A program made the position numbers and the translations under genes. The notes under the pieces are model-generated. The model ran no database searches and was not told the DNA's origin. It saw only the letters and a program-made list of their open reading frames with translations. Positions 1 through 8,821 of a stretch of 59,148 nt of DNA are shown one piece after another. The stretch lies in contig JAPYRX010000010.1 of NCBI GenBank assembly GCA_029936815.1, forward strand, positions 4,498 through 63,645, given 5' to 3'. Origin of the DNA: Dehalococcoidia bacterium (GTDB lineage Bacteria; Chloroflexota; Dehalococcoidia; Lucifugimonadales; GCA-002694895). The first letter of the stretch is position 1. Each line of letters begins with the position of its first letter.

Positions 1-85
1 TGAAGAGGAACAAAAAACAGAAGAACCAAAAGCGGCAACAGAAGAAGTAGTTGCAAAGGAACAAAAAACAGAGGAAAAAAAATAA
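1..85 (+). CDS. rplJ: C-terminal tail of probable ribosomal protein L10 (partial)
   Basis: The window opens inside a reading frame (codons from base 2) that ends with TAA at 83-85. The visible 27 residues are a low-complexity acidic/lysine tail in which an EQKTEE motif occurs twice. The frame lies 32 bases upstream of rplL in the same direction. L10 almost always precedes L7/L12 and often carries a variable charged C-terminal tail, so L10 is the natural reading. No conserved L10 domain is visible here, so the name rests on context. Confidence 0.6.
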   Translation, partial: EEEQKTEEPKAATEEVVAKEQKTEEKK

Positions 86-106
86 TTATTGCTCATTAAT
101 TCAAAT

Positions 107-112
107 AGGAGG
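107..112 (+). promoter_or_regulatory. Strong Shine-Dalgarno site of rplL
   Basis: AGGAGG lies 5 bases before the ATG at 118. It is one of the few full-consensus ribosome binding sites in the window, where most genes are translationally coupled or have weak sites. High L7/L12 copy number (several per ribosome) fits a strong site. Confidence 0.8.
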
Positions 113-117
113 ATATA

Positions 118-498
118 ATGGCAGACAAAAAACAAGAAATATTAGAATCAATAAAAAATCTATCGGTTTTAGAACTTTCTGAGTTGGTAAAAAACTTAGA
201 AGATGAATTCGGTGTCACAGCTGTTGCAGCAGCTCCTGTCGCTGCAGCTCCTGCAGGAGACACGGATGGGGATGCAGATAGTAAATCTGATTCAGTTGAT
301 GTTGTGCTAAAAGAAGTAGGCGCAAATAAAATTAATGTGATCAAAGCTGTAAGAAAAATTACATCTTTAGGCCTGAAAGAAGCAAAAGATTTAGTTGAAG
401 CTGCTCCTAAACCAGTATTAGAAGGTGCGAACTCTGATGATGCGAATGCTGCAAAAGAAGAATTGGAATCAGCAGGAGCTACTGCTGAATTAAGTTAA
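118..498 (+). CDS. rplL: 50S ribosomal protein L7/L12
   Basis: A 126-residue stalk protein of the large ribosomal subunit that recruits translation GTPases. It shows the three expected parts: an N-terminal helical dimerisation segment (about residues 1-32), an Ala/Pro/Gly-rich hinge (about 36-50), and a C-terminal globular domain with the conserved [10 protein letters not shown] and [10 protein letters not shown] segments. The hinge is followed by an acidic Asp/Ser stretch (about 49-58). The start has a consensus ribosome binding site. It follows the probable rplJ end. The next gene is convergent, so rpoB does not follow directly as in many bacteria. Confidence 0.97.
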   Translation: MADKKQEILESIKNLSVLELSELVKNLEDEFGVTAVAAAPVAAAPAGDTDGDADSKSDSVDVVLKEVGANKINVIKAVRKITSLGLKEAKDLVEAAPKPVLEGANSDDANAAKEELESAGATAELS

Positions 499-499
499 T

Positions 500-551
500 T
501 AATTCTTAAAAACACATAATTTATAAGTAAATTATGTGTTTTTAAGAATTA
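500..551. terminator. Perfect 24-bp-stem hairpin, bidirectional terminator between rplL and the M20 peptidase
   Basis: Bases 500-523 and 528-551 are perfect inverted repeats around a 4-base loop (taag). A-rich and T-rich runs inside the arms give U tracts on either transcript. The rplL stop is just before it and the stop codon of the convergent peptidase (532-534) lies inside the right arm, so one element can end both transcripts. Confidence 0.85.
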
Positions 552-1629
552 TATCTTGGCATAAATTTGCACAATCTACTACATCTGGAATAGATACTGT
601 TTCGTTAATAGTATGCATACCTCTGACACCCATGCCAATGACTACTGATTCTATATCATGTTTTATAAATATATTTCCATCAGTTCCCCCTCCTGATCCC
701 TTTAATGTTGGTTTAAGCCCAAGATTATCAATTGACTTTAAAACTAGTTTTAAAGATGAATCTTCATTGCTCAACGAATATTTTTCAAACAATATTTCAG
801 ATTTTAAATTAATTTCAGCTTCTTTAAATTCATTTTGAGTTTCTATTATTACGTTGGATAACGAATGATTTAAATCATTCAAAGTTTCAATGCTACTTGT
901 TCTAAATTCACCTTCTAGATATATATTTGCAGGGACAGCATTTCTAACTGATCCACCTTCTATTTTACCTATATTAAAAGTGGTTTCTTCATCAAGTCTT
1001 CCTTGAGGTAATTTATTTATTACTGAGCTTGCTATTTTAATAGCTGACAATCCTTTTTCAGGTTCGACTCCAGCATGAGCTGCTCTCCCAATTATTTCTA
1101 TATCAAAACTAACATATGTTGGACTAGAATTAGTAATCACACTTGGAGGACCTTCTCCGTCAAAAATTATAGCTTTTTTCCCTAATATTTGCGAAAAATC
1201 AAGATGTCTAGCTCCTTGTAGTGCTACTTCTTCTTCTCTTGTAAATATTAGAGTTAAATTTTCAAAAACATGGTTTTGTTCATGTAAAGAATCAAGAGCT
1301 TCTAATATTCCAGTTAAGCCTGCTTTACAGTCTCCTCCTAATATAGTGTCATTTTTTGAAGAAATAGTATCTTTGTCAACTATAGGTATTATTCCTCTTC
1401 CAGGTTCTACTGTATCCATGTGCGCTGATAAAATAATATTATTAGAAGAGCTTTTTTTACTTGTAGCAATCAGATTCCCATAATCATCTACATATATTTC
1501 AAATCCTTTTCCCGACAATTTGTTTTGAATATATAATCTTACTTCTTCTTCTTCTCCAGAAGGGCTATCTATACTTACTAATTCACAAAATGTTTTAGTT
1601 AATCTTTCTCTACTGATCATTTTTTTCAC
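532..1629 (-). CDS. M20 family metallopeptidase (tripeptidase T-like)
   Basis: A 365-residue zinc-dependent exopeptidase of the M20 clan, probably cytoplasmic. Metal-site motifs are present in order: SAHMDTVEPG (H70, D72), LGGDCKAG (D100), and TREEEVALQGA (catalytic E and metal ligand around 132-133), with the usual dimerisation domain from about residue 180 to 290. It resembles the PepT/YxeP-like M20 proteins annotated as peptidase T or M20/M25/M40 peptidases. Exact substrate cannot be assigned. An AGGTG element lies 7 bases before the ATG. It is divergent from the PanE-like gene, with a 62-base shared promoter region. Confidence 0.85.
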   Translation of the reverse strand: MKKMISRERLTKTFCELVSIDSPSGEEEEVRLYIQNKLSGKGFEIYVDDYGNLIATSKKSSSNNIILSAHMDTVEPGRGIIPIVDKDTISSKNDTILGGDCKAGLTGILEALDSLHEQNHVFENLTLIFTREEEVALQGARHLDFSQILGKKAIIFDGEGPPSVITNSSPTYVSFDIEIIGRAAHAGVEPEKGLSAIKIASSVINKLPQGRLDEETTFNIGKIEGGSVRNAVPANIYLEGEFRTSSIETLNDLNHSLSNVIIETQNEFKEAEINLKSEILFEKYSLSNEDSSLKLVLKSIDNLGLKPTLKGSGGGTDGNIFIKHDIESVVIGMGVRGMHTINETVSIPDVVDCANLCQDIILKNT

Positions 1630-1691
1630 CTATGATATATAATTGGTTTTCATAACCTATTTCTATTATAGATTATCAAACAATTAACATT

Positions 1692-2630
1692 ATGAATATA
1701 TATATTTACGGAACAGGCGCGGTTGGATCTTTTATAGGATCTTTAATAGCTGAAACAAATCCAAATACTTTGTTTTTATCTCGCGGGAATACTTTTAAGG
1801 ATATTAAACAGAATGGATTAAGTTTAAAAACTAATAAATGTACTCATTCAACGATTTATCCCAAAATATTTGACACACAAATTATTAATAATATTTCTGA
1901 TTTACCGTTTTATCCGGATTTGGTGATATATTGTGTGAAAAGCTATCATAATGAAGAATCCATTAATTATCTTAAGCACTTATTTGATAGAAAAATTCCA
2001 TATATTTTGAGTTTACAAAATGGCTTTAAATCTACTGAAGATTTAAATGAAATTTTTGGAAAAAATATTCTTACAGGCGCAGCTTACGTAGATGCGATAT
2101 TACATATTAATGGCAAAATTAATGAGACAGGTGGTGACCCTAAAATAATAATAGGATCAATGTATGATCCGAAAATAGATTTATTGAATGATTTTCATAA
2201 AACAATTCATTCTGAAGAGCTTTCCGTAATTGTTGATAAAGATATTAAAAGTGTAATATGGCGAAAATTAATGTATATATCTTCTCTTAGTGGAATTATG
2301 TGCTTATATAGACAACCCTTGGAAAATATTTTGTCAGATAAAATCAGTCAAAATATTCTTTGGAATTTGATAAGTGAAACATATAATACAGCAATTAAAG
2401 ATAATGCAAATATTTCTGAATCAGAAATTAAAAAAGTGTATGACGAGCTCTACAATAACCAACCTAATTCAATATCTTCTATGTATGAAGACATGAAAAA
2501 AAGTAATTCAATTGAAGTCGATGCAATACAATGTTATGTGTCAAATATTGCCAAATCAAAAAACTTAAAAGTTCCTTATACTGACTTAGTAAGTTCTGTG
2601 TTGACTAAATACAGAAACTTCAGAATGTAA
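1692..2630 (+). CDS. PanE/ApbA-type ketopantoate reductase family protein
   Basis: A 312-residue NADP-dependent 2-dehydropantoate 2-reductase family member. The N-terminus carries the Rossmann dinucleotide motif GTGAVGS (residues 6-12), followed by LSLQNGF and the family-typical IWRKLMYIS helix with the catalytic Lys. Overall length matches PanE (about 300). It would reduce ketopantoate to pantoate in pantothenate/CoA synthesis, but the family contains paralogues with other 2-keto substrates, and no other pan gene is nearby. It is convergent with sodN, with only 11 bases between stop codons. Confidence 0.8.
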   Translation: MNIYIYGTGAVGSFIGSLIAETNPNTLFLSRGNTFKDIKQNGLSLKTNKCTHSTIYPKIFDTQIINNISDLPFYPDLVIYCVKSYHNEESINYLKHLFDRKIPYILSLQNGFKSTEDLNEIFGKNILTGAAYVDAILHINGKINETGGDPKIIIGSMYDPKIDLLNDFHKTIHSEELSVIVDKDIKSVIWRKLMYISSLSGIMCLYRQPLENILSDKISQNILWNLISETYNTAIKDNANISESEIKKVYDELYNNQPNSISSMYEDMKKSNSIEVDAIQCYVSNIAKSKNLKVPYTDLVSSVLTKYRNFRM

Positions 2631-2641
2631 TTTGACTTAAA

Positions 2642-3115
2642 TTAAGCTCCAAATCTTATTTCTGAATTAGGATCTGAATATGCAATCCCCTTACTCTCCC
2701 AAAAGATTGTTGATATTTCATCAACAACACCAACCAATTCTTTTGCAGATTTTGAACTTACATTTTGTTTGTTTGCTCCTGCTAATTTATTTGCATTCCA
2801 AAACAATGTGTGTAACTCAGGGTATTTTTCTAAGTGCTCAGGTTTGAAATAGTCTGACCAAAGAATATTCAACTCATTTTTTACTATTTGTGAATGGTAT
2901 TCTTTCACACGTATTAATCTTACTATACCGTTTGGTTGTTCTACTTTTGTAACTCCATTACTTAAGTCTATATCTTCCATTCGCATAGTCATTTTCAATA
3001 CAGTTTGTGCAGCTATTTTTGCACTTATAGGGTCATATATCCCACATGGAATATCACAATGTGCATATACATTTTGAGGTGAAAAGATTGATTTTATATT
3101 TTTTATTAAATTCAT
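2642..3115 (-). CDS. sodN: Nickel superoxide dismutase precursor
   Basis: A 157-residue NiSOD that disproportionates superoxide. The diagnostic Ni-hook begins at H19: HCDIPCGIYDP, giving His1, Cys2 and Cys6 of the mature enzyme (H19, C20, C24 here). Residues 1-18 are a short pro-peptide that must be removed to free the His1 amino group. The rest is the four-helix bundle typical of the family. The next gene, 50 bases away and divergent, is the matching peptidase. NiSOD needs no iron or manganese, a common choice in marine bacteria and some cyanobacteria. Confidence 0.95.
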   Translation of the reverse strand: MNLIKNIKSIFSPQNVYAHCDIPCGIYDPISAKIAAQTVLKMTMRMEDIDLSNGVTKVEQPNGIVRLIRVKEYHSQIVKNELNILWSDYFKPEHLEKYPELHTLFWNANKLAGANKQNVSSKSAKELVGVVDEISTIFWESKGIAYSDPNSEIRFGA

Positions 3116-3165
3116 TTATATTCTCCTTTTTATATTAAGACGATATAGATATATTATATATTATT

Positions 3166-3567
3166 ATGATTAATATTATGACATTGAAAATAAATCAAAA
3201 AAGTATGGAACCAATTGTGTTTGATGGACAACATGTTTTAGTCACTCGGAAAAAAAAGTATAATAAAGGAGATATCATCGTATTTTCAGATAAATTTGAT
3301 GGATTATATAAAATAAAATATATATTCGGCATACCAAATGAAACTTTAGGTTTTAAAGAAAAAACCTTGAATTTAATATCTGACGATGATGATTGCTTAC
3401 TCTATCAGAAAATAATCAACTTAAAAGATAATGAATTTTATGTTCTAGGATATAATGATTTAATGAGCACAGATAGTAGACATTTCGGACCAATTTCAAC
3501 AGAACAAATTGTTGGAAAACTAATTCTTAGATATTATCCATTAAATTCATTCAAGGTTTTTAAATGA
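3166..3567 (+). CDS. sodX: NiSOD maturation peptidase (S26-type, SodX)
   Basis: A 133-residue S24/S26-fold serine peptidase expected to cut the sodN pro-peptide. The catalytic Ser is in KSMEP (S13), the general-base Lys is in the YKIKYIFGIPNE box (K51), and the closing DSRHFGPIS box matches the DSRxxGP motif of signal peptidases. No clear membrane helix is present, unlike LepB, so it probably acts in the cytoplasm. Two in-frame ATGs (3166, 3178) could start it. The stop overlaps gatB in an ATGA, so it is translationally coupled to gatB. Confidence 0.88.
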   Translation: MINIMTLKINQKSMEPIVFDGQHVLVTRKKKYNKGDIIVFSDKFDGLYKIKYIFGIPNETLGFKEKTLNLISDDDDCLLYQKIINLKDNEFYVLGYNDLMSTDSRHFGPISTEQIVGKLILRYYPLNSFKVFK

Positions 3568-5045
3568 ATAAAACAAAAATTGAATATGAACCAGTCATTG
3601 GATTAGAAGTTCATGTTCAGTTAAATACTAATAGTAAAATGTTTTGTAAATGTTCGATTGCCCCTTTTGAAAGTGAGCCAAATACATATGTTTGTAATAT
3701 ATGTATGGGATATCCAGGTACTTTACCCCTAATAAATAATAAGGCTATTGAGAAGGTTGTCAAATCTGGATTAGCATTGAATGGAAATATTAATCAAATG
3801 ACTAGATTTGATAGGAAAAACTATCATTACCCAGATTTAATGAAAGGATACCAAATATCTCAATTTAAATATCCAATAGTGGTTGGTGGCGAAGTAATAG
3901 TCAATACTGGGCAAGAAAAAAAAATAAATTTAAATAGAATTCATTTAGAAGAAGATACTGCCAAACTTACACATATAAACAATGAGAATGAAAAACCAAA
4001 ATCTTTAATTGATATAAACAGATCTGGAACTCCTTTAATGGAAGTTGTAAGTGAACCAGAAATATCTAATGCTGAAGAAGCAAGAAAATTTTTATTAGAA
4101 TTACATTCTATTTTTACTGAAATTGGAGTAACTAAAGGTAATCTTGAGCAAGGACATTTTAGATGTGATGCTAATATTAGTATAAGACCGAAAGGATCTA
4201 CTAAATTAGGCGAAAAAGTTGAAGTGAAAAATATGAATAGTTTTAGATCTGTTGTCCGTGCAATAAATTTTGAAATTGAAAGACAAACGAAAGAAATTAT
4301 ATTAGATCATAAAATCTTACAAGAAACTAGAGGATGGAATGAATCAAGAGGAGAAACTGTGTCTCAAAGATCTAAAGAATCAGCACATGATTATAGATAT
4401 TTTCCTGACCCCGATCTTCCTAATATTTATCTAGACGATACCTTGCTTAATCAAATTAGAAAATCAATCCCAGAATTAAAGAAAGATAGAATAGAATTTT
4501 TAATTCATCACCATTCTTTAAACGAACAAGTTATTGGGATTCTTTCTGCAGATCTTAACCTTTTCAACTATTTCAAAGATATATATAAAAAAACTAAAAC
4601 AAAACAATTTGATATTTCTGATCAAGACTTAGCCAATTGGATTACCGAAGAATTATTAAAAATATTAGAATTGAATAAATTAACAACTAAAGATATATCT
4701 AATGTTTTTAACCTTGCATTTATATTAGACTTGATAAATCTAACTAATGGCAAAACTATAAATAGAAATGCTTCAAGAGAAATCCTTGCAAAAATGATTA
4801 ATTCTTCTAAATCTCCAGATCAATTAATTGAAGAATTAGGACTATCAAATATTTCTGATATAGATCAATTGACTGATTTATGTACTCAAGCTATAAATAA
4901 TAATCCTGATGCTGTTAAAGATTATAAATCAGGTAAAGACACTGCTATTAAATTCCTACTTGGGCAGGTAATGAAATTAAGTAGAGGTAAAGCTGATCCT
5001 AATCAAGCTGAAGTTAATTTGGAAAAAATTTTAAAAAATGAATAA
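3564..5045 (+). CDS. gatB: Asp-tRNA(Asn)/Glu-tRNA(Gln) amidotransferase subunit B
   Basis: A 493-residue tRNA-binding and kinase subunit of GatCAB, which converts Glu-tRNA(Gln) and/or Asp-tRNA(Asn) to the amidated forms. The N-terminus has the signature VIGLEVHVQL, the zinc cysteines C28, C30, C44 and C47, and the YHYPDLMKGYQIS block. The C-terminal third is the helical and YqeY-like tail domain. It overlaps sodX by four bases and yvcK by eight. gatA and gatC are not in the window. Confidence 0.96.
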   Translation: MNKTKIEYEPVIGLEVHVQLNTNSKMFCKCSIAPFESEPNTYVCNICMGYPGTLPLINNKAIEKVVKSGLALNGNINQMTRFDRKNYHYPDLMKGYQISQFKYPIVVGGEVIVNTGQEKKINLNRIHLEEDTAKLTHINNENEKPKSLIDINRSGTPLMEVVSEPEISNAEEARKFLLELHSIFTEIGVTKGNLEQGHFRCDANISIRPKGSTKLGEKVEVKNMNSFRSVVRAINFEIERQTKEIILDHKILQETRGWNESRGETVSQRSKESAHDYRYFPDPDLPNIYLDDTLLNQIRKSIPELKKDRIEFLIHHHSLNEQVIGILSADLNLFNYFKDIYKKTKTKQFDISDQDLANWITEELLKILELNKLTTKDISNVFNLAFILDLINLTNGKTINRNASREILAKMINSSKSPDQLIEELGLSNISDIDQLTDLCTQAINNNPDAVKDYKSGKDTAIKFLLGQVMKLSRGKADPNQAEVNLEKILKNE

Positions 5046-6009
5046 TTTTTCCGATAAATCAAGAATATCAATTATTGGTGGAGGCACAGGATCGTCTGTT
5101 ATTCTAAGGGGGTTAAAAGAACATTCTGAATTATTATCTGCAATAATCACAGTTGCTGACGATGGTGGTAGCTCAGGTGTTCTAAGAAGAGAATTAGGCG
5201 TAATTCCTCCAGGAGACTTTAGAAATTGTGTAGCTGCATTAAGTGATTCAGAGAATTTACTAAAGCAAATTTTTGATTATAGATTTGAACATGGTAAAGG
5301 ATTGAAAGGGCATAGTTTAGGCAATCTTTTAATCACTGCTATGTCAGACATAACGGGGAGTTTTGAAGGAGGATTGAATTTATCAGCAAAAATATTAGGT
5401 GCTAAAGGAAAAGTATTACCATCTTCATTGGATAATATAACTTTAGAAGCAATTTTAGAAGATGGGACAAAAATATTAGGAGAATCTTTGATCTCACTAA
5501 AAAAGGGCAAAATAAGTGAAATAAAATTAATACCAACTAATGCTTTAGGATCTGAAAGTGCTAAAAATGCATTGAAAAATTCGGATATGATAATTGTTGG
5601 TCCAGGAAGTTTGTATACTAGTATTATTCCACCCTTATTAGTTAAAGATCTTATTGAAATCATACAATCTTCAAAATCTTTGAAGATATACGTTTGCAAT
5701 ATTGCTTCGCAAAAAGGAGAAACTGAGAACTACTCGGTCGGAGATCATATTGAAGCAATAGAACAACACACTTATATTAATATATTTGATTATATAATCG
5801 TAGATCAAAGTTATAATTTGCCAATCACATCACATGATGAAGAACGTGTGAAATTAAGTGAAATAGACTTTAAGAATCCTAAAATAATGCGATTTGATAT
5901 TAAATCAGACGAACATTCTATGAGGCATGACTCAAAAAAGTTGTCTAATTCTATAATAACGTTATACAATCTATGGGTTAAATCTATTAACAATAAATTA
6001 GAGGAATAA
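5038..6009 (+). CDS. yvcK: YvcK/CofD-family protein (gluconeogenesis factor)
   Basis: A 323-residue protein of the YvcK family, which binds UDP-sugars and influences cell-wall precursor supply and morphogenesis in Firmicutes. It has the N-terminal GGGTGSS nucleotide-binding loop (residues 14-20), the VADDGGSSGVLR block, GDFRNC, and the IVGPGSLYTSI segment typical of the family. The family shares its fold with 2-phospho-L-lactate transferase CofD, but with no F420 genes nearby and this motif set, YvcK is favoured. The start lies inside the end of gatB. Confidence 0.9.
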   Translation: MNNFSDKSRISIIGGGTGSSVILRGLKEHSELLSAIITVADDGGSSGVLRRELGVIPPGDFRNCVAALSDSENLLKQIFDYRFEHGKGLKGHSLGNLLITAMSDITGSFEGGLNLSAKILGAKGKVLPSSLDNITLEAILEDGTKILGESLISLKKGKISEIKLIPTNALGSESAKNALKNSDMIIVGPGSLYTSIIPPLLVKDLIEIIQSSKSLKIYVCNIASQKGETENYSVGDHIEAIEQHTYINIFDYIIVDQSYNLPITSHDEERVKLSEIDFKNPKIMRFDIKSDEHSMRHDSKKLSNSIITLYNLWVKSINNKLEE

Positions 6010-6011
6010 AT

Positions 6012-6227
6012 TTGAATACGATTTTTTTAACATTACAACTTGTTTCTGCAATAATTTTAATTTTTATTATTCTTATACAAGTTAGAGGTCAAAGCGTAAA
6101 CATTTTTGGAGGAGGAGGAGATAACTACAGAACTCGAAGAGGTTTTGAGAAAATACTTTTTCAATTAACTATTATTATTTCGATTCTATTTGTATCGTTG
6201 GGCTTAATTAACGCAGCAATGTCTTAA
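6012..6227 (+). CDS. secG: Preprotein translocase subunit SecG
   Basis: A 71-residue membrane protein with two hydrophobic helices (about residues 4-24 and 49-68) joined by a Gly-rich loop (FGGGGDN), the standard SecG plan; it assists SecYE-dependent export. The start is TTG at 6012, supported by a GAGGA element at 6001-6005 six bases upstream, which overlaps the end of yvcK. It is the last gene of the sodX-gatB-yvcK-secG run and converges on cysS. Confidence 0.92.
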   Translation: MNTIFLTLQLVSAIILIFIILIQVRGQSVNIFGGGGDNYRTRRGFEKILFQLTIIISILFVSLGLINAAMS

Positions 6228-6232
6228 TAAAT

Positions 6233-7606
6233 CTATTCACTACTCCATTTAGTAGTTCCATCTGAAGAGTCATAAATTGTTATCCCTTTAGATAATAATT
6301 TGTCTCTAATTTCATCGGCTTTATCATATTGTTTTTCTTTTCTGTATTGATTACGAAGATTAACCAAATTTATGATTTCCTGTGAATCATTTTTTGAATT
6401 TGTATCTGAATCATCGTCAGCACGTATATTAATTCCAAGAATATTTAGCAACCTTTCCAGGTCTTTTTGTGAATTTTTTATGTTAATTTTTTTAAGATGA
6501 GATTGGTTAATTGCTTTTGCCATTTCAAAAATAGATCCTAAAGCCATAGAAGTATTTAGATCTAATTGCATAGAACTATGAAACTTGTTTACAAAATTAT
6601 CTGAGTTTAATTCATTTATATTATTTGCTGATTTAAGATTTATTGTTTTTTTGAGGCGTTGTATTGCTTTATCATTTGCAACCAATAATGATTCATCAAA
6701 TTCTAATGGGTTTTTATAGTTACCGTTAATAAAAGACATACGAATTGCGGATGGAGAGTGTTTCTTAAGAAGATCGCCTATTGTAATAATGTTCCCTAAA
6801 GATTTACTCATTTTTTCTGATTTTAAATTTATTAATCCATTGTGCATCCAAATATTTGAAAATGGAGGGTTTTCAGTAAATGCTTCTGATTGTGCAATTT
6901 CATTTTCATGATGAGGAAATATAAGATCTCTTCCGCCTCCGTGGATATCTATGTTTTTACCTAAATATTTCATAGACATAGCAGAACATTCAATATGCCA
7001 ACCAGGCCTACCAATTCCCCAAACACTTTCCCATCCAGGTTCATCACTTATTTGAGATTTCCAAAGTGCGAAATCCATAGGGTGTTCTTTGTTTTCATTT
7101 ATTTCAATTCTAGCTCCGGCTATCATTTCTTCAATATTTCGCTTACTTAATTTACCATATGTATCGAATTTATTAACCCTAAAAAAGCAATCACCATTAA
7201 CCTCGTACGCCATACCTTTTGAAATCAAAGTTTCAATCATGTTGATCATTTCTTTTATTTCTTCAGTAGCTTTAGGAGCATGGTCTGGAGCCATTACATT
7301 TAATTGATTTAATGATTTAACATGCTTTGATATATATTTATTAGATATCTCATTAATTGTTGTATTATTGTCTTTTGCTGCATTAATTAATTTATCATCA
7401 ATATCTGTAAAATTTTGGACAAAATTTAACTTTAGTTCTTGTGACATTAAATACCTTCTTAAAGTGTCGAATATTACAGCTGACATCGCATGCCCAATAT
7501 GTGATTCAGAGTAGGGAGTAATTCCGCACACATATATTTTAAAAGTGTTAGTGGAATTTAAATCTATATCTTTTGTTTTATTTTCTAGAGTGTCAAATAT
7601 TTTCAT
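6233..7606 (-). CDS. cysS: Cysteinyl-tRNA synthetase
   Basis: A 457-residue class I aminoacyl-tRNA synthetase charging tRNA(Cys). HIGH is at 36-39 and KMSKS at 265-269. Zinc ligands are visible as C27 (VCGITPY), C207 (HIECSAM) and the PHHENE segment (about 231-236). The C-terminal anticodon-binding region is of normal length, so this is a CysS and not a shortened mycothiol ligase. It abuts ispF directly, as often seen in the ispD-ispF-cysS cluster. Confidence 0.97.
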   Translation of the reverse strand: MKIFDTLENKTKDIDLNSTNTFKIYVCGITPYSESHIGHAMSAVIFDTLRRYLMSQELKLNFVQNFTDIDDKLINAAKDNNTTINEISNKYISKHVKSLNQLNVMAPDHAPKATEEIKEMINMIETLISKGMAYEVNGDCFFRVNKFDTYGKLSKRNIEEMIAGARIEINENKEHPMDFALWKSQISDEPGWESVWGIGRPGWHIECSAMSMKYLGKNIDIHGGGRDLIFPHHENEIAQSEAFTENPPFSNIWMHNGLINLKSEKMSKSLGNIITIGDLLKKHSPSAIRMSFINGNYKNPLEFDESLLVANDKAIQRLKKTINLKSANNINELNSDNFVNKFHSSMQLDLNTSMALGSIFEMAKAINQSHLKKINIKNSQKDLERLLNILGINIRADDDSDTNSKNDSQEIINLVNLRNQYRKEKQYDKADEIRDKLLSKGITIYDSSDGTTKWSSE

Positions 7607-8080
7607 TTAATTATCTTTTAATAAACTTGATATTGCTAATGCTGCTATACCTTTCATTTCTCCTAAAAATCCTAAGCCATCTGTTGACTTTCCTTTTATA
7701 TTTATTTGGTTAGGTTTTATACATAAAATTAAGGATATTTCATTTTTCATTTCTTGTGAATATTCTTTTATTGAAAATTGTTCACAAACTACAGTAGAGT
7801 CTATATTATTTACTACAAAATTGTTATTTATTAAAAGGTCATTTGTTTTTTTTAACATCTTAAGACTTGATTTTGGGTGATTGTTTTTATTGAAGTAATG
7901 ACCTATATCGCCTAACCCTGCGGCTCCTAATAACGAATCTATAATGGCATGTATTAAAACATCACCATCACTATCTCCTTCTAGTGAGTAATCATTGTTT
8001 ATGATTACTCCTCCAATTATCAAATCACCTGATTTTTTTAATTTATGAGTATCAAACCCAATGCCAACATTAATATTCAT
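7607..8080 (-). CDS. ispF: 2-C-methyl-D-erythritol 2,4-cyclodiphosphate synthase
   Basis: A 157-residue MEP-pathway enzyme that cyclises CDP-ME 2-phosphate with loss of CMP. The N-terminal GIGFDTHKL motif supplies the Asp and His metal ligands, followed by SDGDVLIHAIIDSLLGAAGLGDIGHYF with the third metal His. Length is normal for the family. Its start overlaps the end of ispD by four bases, indicating coupled translation. Confidence 0.96.
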   Translation of the reverse strand: MNINVGIGFDTHKLKKSGDLIIGGVIINNDYSLEGDSDGDVLIHAIIDSLLGAAGLGDIGHYFNKNNHPKSSLKMLKKTNDLLINNNFVVNNIDSTVVCEQFSIKEYSQEMKNEISLILCIKPNQINIKGKSTDGLGFLGEMKGIAALAISSLLKDN

Positions 8081-8751
8081 AATTGATCTATAATTTTTCT
8101 TATAATTTCCAAGTCTTCATCAACGGTTATTTTCAAGTTATATTTATCACCTATAAAAGTATAAGGGATAATATTATGTTTTAATAACAAACTTGGTAAG
8201 TCATTGTAGAATAATTCAACTTTTTTAATATCAATTTTATCAAATAAATTTTCTAATATTTTTGTTTCATAAGCTTGAGGAGTTTGCGATGATACTATTT
8301 CTGATCTATTCAAACTTTTTTCTAATGTATGATTATTAGAAATATATATAGAATCTGTTTGAATAGTTACAGGAACTCCGGACCCATGATTTATTGCTAA
8401 GTTTATACTTTTAGAAATCAATTTATCATTAATTAAAGGTCTTGCGGCATCGTGTATTAATGTTATTTCATTTTTTTCAGTCTTAATGAAACCATTAAGC
8501 AATGAATTTAATCTGTTATCTCCTCCGAAAACTATATTTGTGAGTTTTTTATATTTTGGTTTTATTTTTTCAATTAATAGTTTGTTATGATTTGAACATA
8601 CTACGGTTATATTTCTTATGCTGTTATGTTTGTTTAAGAAATAAAGTGAGTATTCTATGACAATTAAATTATGTATAGATATAGTTGTTTTATCATTCAC
8701 ATTTATTCTTTTTGAATTACCTCCAGCTAATAAAATAGCACTAACTTTCAT
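8077..8751 (-). CDS. ispD: 2-C-methyl-D-erythritol 4-phosphate cytidylyltransferase
   Basis: A 224-residue MEP-pathway enzyme making CDP-ME from MEP and CTP. The N-terminal nucleotide-binding loop is ILLAGGNSKRIN, somewhat changed from the usual AAGxGxR form, and the HDAARPLI block is intact. It leads the ispD-ispF-cysS set and is divergent from the EVE-domain gene across 70 bases. The altered loop and high Asn/Lys content follow the general AT drift of this genome. Confidence 0.93.
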   Translation of the reverse strand: MKVSAILLAGGNSKRINVNDKTTISIHNLIVIEYSLYFLNKHNSIRNITVVCSNHNKLLIEKIKPKYKKLTNIVFGGDNRLNSLLNGFIKTEKNEITLIHDAARPLINDKLISKSINLAINHGSGVPVTIQTDSIYISNNHTLEKSLNRSEIVSSQTPQAYETKILENLFDKIDIKKVELFYNDLPSLLLKHNIIPYTFIGDKYNLKITVDEDLEIIRKIIDQL

Positions 8752-8821
8752 ATTTCCCTCATTTTTAATTATTAGGTATATTATAATGTTATGATAATTT
8801 AATTTTATAGGTGTTTCAAAT

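Noticed and set aside
536-838. Open frame antisense to the M20 peptidase gene
   Set aside because: It lies wholly inside a well-supported gene on the other strand with intact motifs and has no recognisable product.
5277-5699. A 140-codon antisense frame inside yvcK
   Set aside because: yvcK motifs are complete; the antisense frame shows no domain.
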